NCBI GenBank assembly: GCA_021413405.1 | Contig: JAIOQL010000273.1 | Span: 1-11,906, forward strand | Direction of reading: 5' to 3' | DNA: 11,906 nt | From: Leptospira sp. | GTDB lineage: Bacteria; Spirochaetota; Leptospiria; Leptospirales; Leptospiraceae | Shown: positions 7,350 to 11,906 of the stretch, in pieces | Layout of the letters: the number at the start of each line of letters is the position of its first letter | Numbering within the stretch: position 1 is the stretch's first letter | Notes under the pieces: model-generated | The model's database searches: none | What the model was told of the DNA's origin: nothing | The model's input: the letters and a program-made list of their open reading frames with translations, nothing else | Position numbers and translations under genes: made by a program

Positions 7350-8059
7350 AAGTTCTTCAGTTTGTTGATACGGAATTTCTCCATTATTTTCCTGTCGATT
7401 TCGTCTGATTTGGATTTATCGATTACGATTTCTATTCCACTTTCGAGGCTGATCAGGGCAAGATTCTCCTTGCTTGACAGGATTCTTCTGTTGAGGTCGG
7501 GCACTGAGGCAATTGCTTCTCCATTGACTGATTCCACAATTTTAAAGCTGAGGCCGTGGTAACCGTTATTGGAATCATCAGGAAGAACTTGCGCAAGAAG
7601 AACGATCTTTCCTGTTTCCTTTCCTCTATGCAGTTTATGGTAATCGGTCAGATATAATAATTTCCGGTCAACCCTGGTTCTCCAATTGTTTCCCCATTCC
7701 CTGAGAAGAAATTCAGAAAGTTCGAGGAATATGAATCCGGATTTGATTAAATATACAGGCGGCTTGCCCCCGTTATTAGCGTAGGGGATACGTATTGAAT
7801 CATATGGAAAAATCCGCAGCGGCATATGAACGGAAATTTCTTTTTTATTCCGTAAAAGTTTTACGGGGATTGTTTTTCCTGCTATAAATCCGAATTCCTC
7901 ACCGCAATTCGAGAGGAATGAGAGTGATTGTTTTCCGAATTCCGGATGATCGAAATATCCCTTTGAATCGATTTTCATTCCACCAAATTCAATAATAATA
8001 TCGTCAATGAGAAGTGCTTCCGAAGCTCCTGTCCGGGGAATGATTTCTGCCACAATCAC
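7346..8059 (-). CDS. PDZ-PDZ-like protein, C-terminal half of a split HtrA/Deg paralogue
   Basis: The frame gives 237 aa from a GTG at 8059. Residues 1-80 form a PDZ domain without its first strand: VAEIIPRTGASEALLIDDIIIEFGG aligns with VTNVFQNSSAEGHLLKEDLLLEIDG in the active protease at 10234-8741. Residues about 98-125 (GGKPPVYLIKSGFIF, ELSEFLLREWG) match the second PDZ-like domain of plant Deg9-type proteases as I remember them. VESVNG (175-180) is identical to the 497-aa paralogue. There is no signal peptide, so alone it would stay in the cytoplasm, unlike its operon partners. GTG overlaps the upstream stop as GTGA. The frame is open upstream to 8131 without a better start, and a -1 slip in the upstream gene would enter it. 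It is either a coupled cistron, the tail of a frameshift product, or the downstream half of a broken gene. Confidence 0.75.
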   Translation of the reverse strand: MIVAEIIPRTGASEALLIDDIIIEFGGMKIDSKGYFDHPEFGKQSLSFLSNCGEEFGFIAGKTIPVKLLRNKKEISVHMPLRIFPYDSIRIPYANNGGKPPVYLIKSGFIFLELSEFLLREWGNNWRTRVDRKLLYLTDYHKLHRGKETGKIVLLAQVLPDDSNNGYHGLSFKIVESVNGEAIASVPDLNRRILSSKENLALISLESGIEIVIDKSKSDEIDRKIMEKFRINKLKNF

Positions 8060-8751
8060 ACCCTGTCCGTTTTTGTGGAATTTGCGGATTTCAAAAAACT
8101 GTTGATTACAAAACCAGGTAGACCTTTCCCGCTATTCTTATTTGCTGTAAATTCCGTCACGATTCCCGCCGGATTCCCTTTTTCCAGGATCAATTCACCA
8201 TTGCCGTCCAGTTTCTCATTGGAATTAATATCGAGATATGGAAGTTCAGTGTGACCAAGCGTAGAAGCATCCATGTCAAGTCCGGTTATTCTTCCCTTTG
8301 CGCTTTGTAGAGTCCCAGCGTTATCAAGCTGATAAAAAGTGACATTGTCACGGATGCTTATTTTTTTTTCAAACCTCACTGGAACGGTGTCACTGAAAAA
8401 ATCTTTATCTTCGATTTCGAGTAAAGTGAGATTAGATTCAAAGTCAGATTTAATTAGGCTCGCACGGTAGGCATTGAAAGAGGAAAACTTCTTAACTTCA
8501 ATCAGGGAAAAATTTGAAATTTGTGAAGTCAGAACAAGAATTCGGTTGCCGTTCACAACGATTCCAACGGCACCGTGGGATCTCGGGGTCTTTGCCTGCC
8601 ATGGATAAAGATAATTTGGTGCCTGGTTTGTAACTCTCACCTGAACTATACTTCTTTTTAATTCATTCTGCCCTGGATCTGGAAGGATAGCAAGGGATGA
8701 AAAAAGCAAACCTGTGATAAAGATATAGCCAAAATGCTTTTTATTTTTCAT
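8056..8751 (-). CDS. Secreted HtrA-like pseudoprotease (catalytic triad lost)
   Basis: This 231-aa protein has an N-terminal hydrophobic export signal (about residues 8-22) and then a trypsin-like fold that aligns along its length with the upstream active protease. Examples are RSIVQVRV (33-40) with KGVVQIRV, NRILVLTSQISN (69-80) with ERILTNAHVISN, and SNLTLLEI (106-113) with CDLAVLKA. At the catalytic positions His becomes Ser76, Asp becomes Asn107, and GNSGG becomes GNGEL (183-187), with no Ser. It should therefore not cleave peptides; a binding, regulatory or scaffold role in the periplasm is possible. ATG 8751 lies inside the end of the protease gene (11-nt overlap), indicating coupled translation. 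It ends right after the protease domain, whereas the paralogue continues into PDZ domains. A T TTT TTG slippery heptamer lies 11 codons before its stop. Confidence 0.82.
   Translation of the reverse strand: MKNKKHFGYIFITGLLFSSLAILPDPGQNELKRSIVQVRVTNQAPNYLYPWQAKTPRSHGAVGIVVNGNRILVLTSQISNFSLIEVKKFSSFNAYRASLIKSDFESNLTLLEIEDKDFFSDTVPVRFEKKISIRDNVTFYQLDNAGTLQSAKGRITGLDMDASTLGHTELPYLDINSNEKLDGNGELILEKGNPAGIVTEFTANKNSGKGLPGFVINSFLKSANSTKTDRV
8092..8098 (-). promoter_or_regulatory. Candidate -1 ribosomal frameshift heptamer T TTT TTG
   Basis: In the pseudoprotease gene the codons AGT TTT TTG (Ser218-Phe219-Leu220) contain T TTT TTG in the exact X XXY YYZ phase needed for -1 tandem slippage. After a slip the ribosome reads TTT TTT GAA ATC CGC, avoids the TGA at 8058-8056 and joins the PDZ frame 33 nt later, with no stop between. 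The -1 peptide FFEIRKFHKNGQG resembles YFLNDIKDGKYDG at the same place in the active paralogue. I found no strong stimulatory stem-loop 5-9 nt downstream; TCCG/CGGA (8088-8085 with 8069-8066) is only a 4-bp stem. The upstream GGGAAAGG (8130-8123) is farther than in the known dnaX case. A one-base deletion in an original T7 run explains the same data. Confidence 0.45.
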
Positions 8752-10234
8752 TTTCAGCCCCGAGGTTATACGTTGATTTTATCTGCCGGTCTGCCTTTTC
8801 AAGTTCCGATCTCTTTAGAATTAAAGGTGTATCGACATCCCGGAATTTTATGCGGATAAATTCATTTTCTTTTTTTTTGCAAAGCCGTTTCATTTCATTC
8901 AGATCCCGAACTTTAATTCCATTTACGGATTCCACTACCATGTTTAAAAAATAATCTGCCGAGGAATTGATCGGATGGGCCATTTTTCTATACAAAACAA
9001 CGTCACGTTTTACATCCTTGCCAAGCCCATCTTCAATAAAATAAAAAAATCTGTACAGGAACTGGCTCCCCCCCTGGGTCTCCCCGTTTTTGCTCCACGC
9101 ATTCAACAGGTCCCTGGAAGCCGGCTGAAACACAAGACCGCCTAACGTAAAATAATCAAAGCCCCCGTCATAGCGGTTTCGCATAAAATCAAAATCATCC
9201 ATTCTTTTTGCGGGGAAATTCAATGTTTTGATTTCGCCTTTGCGGAAAACTTTCATCGAAATATTTTTGCCGGAATGTTTATTATCTACAAGTTCAACAA
9301 AATCTACGCGGGAATCTTTATCATATTTCACTGTCCCGTTTCTGCCAATTTTCAATCCGTCAATTTCAAGCAGCAGATCTTCTTTTAGAAGATGCCCCTC
9401 TGCACTTGAATTTTGAAAAACATTGGTTACGAACACGCCGTCGAGATCAGCCGGAATTTTTTTAGCTTCCCGGAGAGATACATTGAATGAATTCATCGTC
9501 CTGATCCCGAGTTCCACATACCCGTCATATTTCCCGTCTTTTATGTCGTTGAGAAAATATTTAATCACCGTTGTCGGAATAAGGTATCCTATGTTTTCTG
9601 CCCGGGACGCAACCTGGAATGCAACTCCAACAACTTTGTTGTTCTGGATTGCAGGCCCACCGGAATTGCCCGGATTGATTGCTGCGTCTACCTGGATGAC
9701 GAGGTGGCTATCCACTTCTGAATGAGCATACGTAGATTGTTCTTTCCTGGAAACGATACCGCGGCTTACTGAAACCCTATCTCCGCCGATCGGATATCCT
9801 ATTACAAGAATTGGAGAATTCAATTCCGGTACGGGCCCAAGTTCGAACGAGTTGGAGTCCTCAAAAAATTTTGGATTTTTTGCTTTTAATACTGCAAGAT
9901 CGCAATCGTGGGCAACAAATTGCACAGACACCTCAAACCATTCCGTCTGATTGTGTCTTTGTACCTGGATATATTTCGCATTTGAAATGACATGAGCGTT
10001 TGTCAGTATCCTTTCTCCATCAATAATGAACCCTGTCCCTGTGCTTCCATGTATGGAATCCGACATCCAGGGCGAATAGGGATCCTGCCCTTGCGAATAT
10101 ACCCTGATTTGAACGACACCCTTTCGGATTTTTTCAAAATCGTCAGAACTTTCACCCTGAACGGAAAATGGGGTTAATTGAAAAAGAATATACAAAAGAA
10201 TTGAAAATCTTAAATTATTGCTTGAACTTAACAA
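8741..10234 (-). CDS. Secreted HtrA/Deg-type serine protease with PDZ and PDZ-like C-terminal domains
   Basis: This is a trypsin-like protease expected to act in periplasmic protein quality control. It has 497 aa. A signal peptide spans about 1-27 (hydrophobic 10-22, probable cut after VQG). The protease domain spans about 33-230. The triad is intact: His81 in LTNAHVIS, Asp112 in CDLAVLK, and Ser191 in NPGNSGGP, with oxyanion Gly189. A PDZ domain spans about 240-345 (GVFVTNVFQNSSAEG, EDLLLEIDG). A second PDZ-like domain spans about 355-475 (GGLVFQPASRDLL, VVESVNG). This layout is closer to the Deg9-like branch than to DegP/DegS. The TTG at 10234 is the only workable start; AGGAG lies 13 nt upstream. 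It heads an operon with a catalytically dead paralogue and a PDZ-only frame, linked by short overlaps. Confidence 0.92.
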   Translation of the reverse strand: MLSSSNNLRFSILLYILFQLTPFSVQGESSDDFEKIRKGVVQIRVYSQGQDPYSPWMSDSIHGSTGTGFIIDGERILTNAHVISNAKYIQVQRHNQTEWFEVSVQFVAHDCDLAVLKAKNPKFFEDSNSFELGPVPELNSPILVIGYPIGGDRVSVSRGIVSRKEQSTYAHSEVDSHLVIQVDAAINPGNSGGPAIQNNKVVGVAFQVASRAENIGYLIPTTVIKYFLNDIKDGKYDGYVELGIRTMNSFNVSLREAKKIPADLDGVFVTNVFQNSSAEGHLLKEDLLLEIDGLKIGRNGTVKYDKDSRVDFVELVDNKHSGKNISMKVFRKGEIKTLNFPAKRMDDFDFMRNRYDGGFDYFTLGGLVFQPASRDLLNAWSKNGETQGGSQFLYRFFYFIEDGLGKDVKRDVVLYRKMAHPINSSADYFLNMVVESVNGIKVRDLNEMKRLCKKKENEFIRIKFRDVDTPLILKRSELEKADRQIKSTYNLGAENEK

Positions 10235-10247
10235 TTTATTTTGTAAT

Positions 10248-10252
10248 CTCCT
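10248..10252 (-). promoter_or_regulatory. Shine-Dalgarno supporting the TTG start of the HtrA-like protease
   Basis: AGGAG on the minus strand (part of AGGAGATT, 10252-10245) is the only good ribosome binding site upstream of the protease gene. It lies 13 nt from TTG 10234, longer than the usual 5-9. No ATG or GTG is available in frame between them or within the signal peptide, so TTG is chosen. Long spacing plus TTG predicts weak translation of this gene. Confidence 0.6.
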
Positions 10253-10284
10253 ATGAATTGCTGGAATATTACCATAGAAAAATA

Positions 10285-10295
10285 CTCAGTCTGAG
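10285..10295. repeat. 11-bp palindrome CTCAG-T-CTGAG abutting the kinase start codon
   Basis: Perfect 5-bp arms around one central base end exactly one base before the ATG at 10296, in the 61-bp divergent gap between the protease and kinase genes. It could be an operator affecting both genes or a small RNA fold at the initiation site. A chance origin is not excluded. No Shine-Dalgarno precedes this ATG. Confidence 0.35.
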
Positions 10296-11459
10296 ATGTC
10301 GAACACAGTTAATATTTTCTTAAATTCAAACTATGCGTTGGTAATTTATTTTATTACAACGTTTCTCATAGCTGTAATTGTATCTCTTGCAATCCTGCGC
10401 CGTCCTCTCACATCCACAAATTTTGCCTTTTCGATTTTTGCGTTCTCACTTTTACTCTGGAATATCAATGAAGCTCTCCTGAACCTCTATCCGGAAAATT
10501 CTGCAAAGTATGCTTCTTTCAGTACAATTTATTCAACGGTGACTTTCCTTCTTCTTGTCGTTCTTTCCCTGAATTTCCCATATTACGGAAGACGGGATGT
10601 CATCGTTGGTCTGTACGTCTCATTTTTGGCCGGGATCGGGTTTTCGCTCATCACTATAACGTTATGTGATTATTATCTCGAAGGGTTTCATGTTCTAACC
10701 GGAAAATTCACATACTACGCCACTTACGTATTCATTTTTCTCTGCATGTGCTCTGCACTCTATATTATATCCTATAAAATAAATAAATCACTGTATAAAT
10801 TGCGAAAATTTTTCGCAAACATGCTCCTTGTAGTTTCAATTACGCTGGCCCTGGTGCTGTTCATTAATGTATATATATATCCTGGTTATTTTTCCCGGAG
10901 GGATGGAGTGTCGGTCGCTGTATTTAACATTTTCTTTTTTGTAACTGTCAGTTATTTTCTTGTTCATTTCCGTTTCTGGGAATTCTATCCTGGAGTATTT
11001 GCTGCCCTGATGTTAAAGGAATGGCCGCGCATGCTTGTTGAAATAGTTGCCCCGGCTACCGTGGACGGATGCAGGTATCTGAAGCAGGAACTCTGGAAGG
11101 AATACAAAAACCGGCAGTGGGTATTTTTTCTGGAAGAGTTCTGGTTCAATATTATTATCGATGAAACTCTGGATAACGCCATAGAGCATGGTGGTCAGAG
11201 GATGATGGATGACATTACAGTACAGGTTTTTGAGACGGAAGTTTTTCTGGATCTTTTTGTAATTGATAAAGGCAAGGGCTTTGATCCAAAAGAGGTTCCA
11301 GATCCATCTCTTGAAGAAAGAAAATCGGTTCCGAGTGGAAGGGGGATTCATATTATGAAAAAACTTTTCGATGTGAGCTGGAATTTCCTGGGCAATGAAA
11401 TACGGGTTCGCGTTTCCAAGGATCCGGATAAAAACCCGAAGACAACGCTTTTAGAATAG
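10296..11459 (+). CDS. Seven-TM membrane protein with RsbW-like HATPase_c_2 kinase domain
   Basis: The protein has 387 aa. Seven hydrophobic segments fill residues about 14-34, 42-62, 76-94, 102-124, 138-160, 172-196 and 204-224, like the 7TM sensor modules of some histidine kinases. The cytoplasmic part (about 280-380) is a GHKL ATPase: N-box NIIIDETLDNAIEHG (285-299, with Glu290 and Asn294), G1 DKGKGFD (324-330) and G2 SGRGIHIMKKLFD (347-359). About 55 residues link the last TM to this domain, and no H-box dimerisation/phosphoacceptor helix is present. It is therefore closer to RsbW/SpoIIAB-type anti-sigma serine kinases than to ordinary histidine kinases. It probably senses a membrane signal and phosphorylates or sequesters a partner; no STAS or sigma-factor gene is in the window. 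ATG 10296 has no Shine-Dalgarno. Confidence 0.85.
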   Translation: MSNTVNIFLNSNYALVIYFITTFLIAVIVSLAILRRPLTSTNFAFSIFAFSLLLWNINEALLNLYPENSAKYASFSTIYSTVTFLLLVVLSLNFPYYGRRDVIVGLYVSFLAGIGFSLITITLCDYYLEGFHVLTGKFTYYATYVFIFLCMCSALYIISYKINKSLYKLRKFFANMLLVVSITLALVLFINVYIYPGYFSRRDGVSVAVFNIFFFVTVSYFLVHFRFWEFYPGVFAALMLKEWPRMLVEIVAPATVDGCRYLKQELWKEYKNRQWVFFLEEFWFNIIIDETLDNAIEHGGQRMMDDITVQVFETEVFLDLFVIDKGKGFDPKEVPDPSLEERKSVPSGRGIHIMKKLFDVSWNFLGNEIRVRVSKDPDKNPKTTLLE

Positions 11460-11498
11460 CGGGACTGACTCTCTCACGGCTACGGCTTCAAATCGCTA

Positions 11499-11527
11499 TT
11501 GACAATATCAGGATATCTTGATATATG
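11499..11527 (+). promoter_or_regulatory. Sigma-70-type promoter of the ArsR-family gene
   Basis: A perfect TTGACA (11499-11504), a 17-nt spacer and TATATG (11522-11527, 4 of 6 matches to TATAAT) precede the ArsR-type gene. Transcription should begin near 11534, about 5 nt before ATG 11539. This explains why no Shine-Dalgarno is present: the mRNA is predicted to be leaderless or nearly so. Confidence 0.65.
11505..11524. promoter_or_regulatory. 20-bp palindromic operator inside the promoter spacer
   Basis: ATATCAGGATATCTTGATAT is a near-perfect palindrome: nine of ten base pairs match, including outer half-sites ATATCA/TGATAT and a central GATATC. It occupies the whole spacer between the -35 and -10 and the first bases of the -10. 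This is where a dimeric ArsR-type repressor would block RNA polymerase. Autoregulation by the gene directly downstream is the simplest reading; the binding itself is inferred. Confidence 0.6.
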
Positions 11528-11538
11528 GTTATTTAGCT

Positions 11539-11906
11539 ATGCCTTCTGTCAAAACCAGAAAACACAATTCACGTGAAATCCTGAATGCGTTAAAATCGGT
11601 CTCTGATGAGACTCGGGTCCGTATTTTGCACATTCTTTCTTTTGCTTCTTTCAACGTGAATGAAATAACAGAAGTGCTTGGGATGGGGCAGTCGAGAATA
11701 TCAAGACATCTTAAAATACTGACAGATGCCGGTCTTCTCGAATCCCAGCGGGAGGGCAGTTGGGTTTATTATAAAATCTCTGAAGATAGTGCAGATGGAA
11801 TTTTTGCCCGTGATCTTGTGAAAATGATCCTTTCCTACAAAGAAGATCTTCCAGACAGGGAAATTGACCAGAAAAAAGTTGCAGAACTTCTAAGCGCAAG
11901 AGAGCA
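11539..11906 (+). CDS. ArsR-family winged-helix regulator, probably methyltransferase-fused (3' partial)
   Basis: The first 122 codons are visible and the frame runs off the window. Residues about 12-80 form an ArsR-type winged helix: ALKSVSDETRVRILHILS (17-34), NEITEVLGMGQSRISRHLKIL (41-61, recognition helix QSRISRHLKIL) and the wing REGSWVYYKI (71-80). The cysteines of a classical ArsR metal site are absent, and there is no Cys in the visible part. The stretch DLPDREIDQKKVAELLSARE (103-122) after the HTH resembles the linker of longer ArsR proteins fused to a C-terminal SAM methyltransferase-like domain, where some members such as SahR sense S-adenosylhomocysteine. The fusion cannot be seen here and is inferred. 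The gene follows a promoter with an embedded palindrome and is probably leaderless. Confidence 0.85.
   Translation, partial: MPSVKTRKHNSREILNALKSVSDETRVRILHILSFASFNVNEITEVLGMGQSRISRHLKILTDAGLLESQREGSWVYYKISEDSADGIFARDLVKMILSYKEDLPDREIDQKKVAELLSARE

Noticed and set aside
8016..8026. GCTTCGGAAGC stem (minus strand) as a frameshift-stimulating hairpin
   Set aside because: It lies about 65 nt downstream of the slippery heptamer, far beyond the usual 5-9 nt spacing.
8070..8074. A5 run near the end of the pseudoprotease gene as the frameshift site
   Set aside because: The phase gives ACA AAA ACG, which does not fit X XXY YYZ. The T TTT TTG site 18 nt earlier fits exactly and gives better agreement with the paralogue.
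9423..9725. 100-aa plus-strand frame inside the HtrA-like protease
   Set aside because: It is antisense to the catalytic serine region of an evident gene, with composition expected of a shadow frame.
11013..11351. 112-aa minus-strand reading frame inside the kinase gene
   Set aside because: It lies antisense to the conserved N, G1 and G2 motifs of a clear plus-strand gene, has no recognisable family and no ribosome binding site; it is a shadow frame.

Overview
The window most likely comes from a Leptospira-type spirochaete (family Leptospiraceae). This is an inference from gene content. The strongest marker is a DUF1564 protein (1638-2189), a family known essentially from Leptospira. A basic, extended HU-type protein and AT-rich DNA (roughly 40% G+C by eye) agree with it. 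I see no rRNA, tRNA, CRISPR array, insertion sequence or phage gene. The region is compact, with many 4-26 nt gene overlaps and no gap above about 200 bases.

Layout. (1) 1-1502, plus strand: the 3' end of an unrecognised gene, then an HU-family DNA-binding protein followed by two small unknown genes, all three in the same reading frame. (2) 1638-2189, plus: a DUF1564 protein. (3) 5144-2186, minus: a B12-dependent acyl-CoA mutase of the MeaA/ethylmalonyl-CoA mutase subclass and its G-protein chaperone MeaB, overlapping by 26 nt. (4) 5342-7349, plus: a multi-pass membrane protein with GT-C-like topology, overlapping a class I SAM methyltransferase. (5) 10234-7346, minus: an HtrA/Deg-like operon with an apparently active secreted serine protease carrying PDZ domains, a protease-fold protein that has lost all three catalytic residues, and a PDZ-only reading frame. 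(6) 10296-11459, plus: a seven-TM protein with an RsbW/HATPase_c_2-type kinase domain. (7) 11539 to the window end, plus: an ArsR-type regulator, cut by the edge and probably fused to a methyltransferase, behind a promoter whose spacer holds a 20-bp palindrome.

The most interesting part is the HtrA-like operon. Genes 2 and 3 together look like a diverged copy of gene 1 (protease fold, then PDZ, then PDZ-like) split across two frames. The first gene contains an in-phase X XXY YYZ heptamer, T TTT TTG (8098-8092, minus), 11 codons before its stop. A -1 slip there leads into the frame of the third gene, which has no signal peptide or strong start of its own. The fused product would be about 468 aa, close to the 497-aa active paralogue. 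Programmed -1 frameshifting producing a full-length secreted pseudoprotease, a recent one-base deletion, and a homopolymer sequencing error all fit; the sequence alone cannot separate them.

A second clear signal is the promoter at 11499-11527: TTGACA, a 17-nt spacer, TATATG, with the palindrome covering the whole spacer and a leader of only about 5 nt. This fits an autorepressed, nearly leaderless ArsR-family gene. The mutase/MeaB pair suggests acyl-CoA carbon-skeleton chemistry, possibly the ethylmalonyl-CoA pathway, which would suit an organism living on fatty acids.
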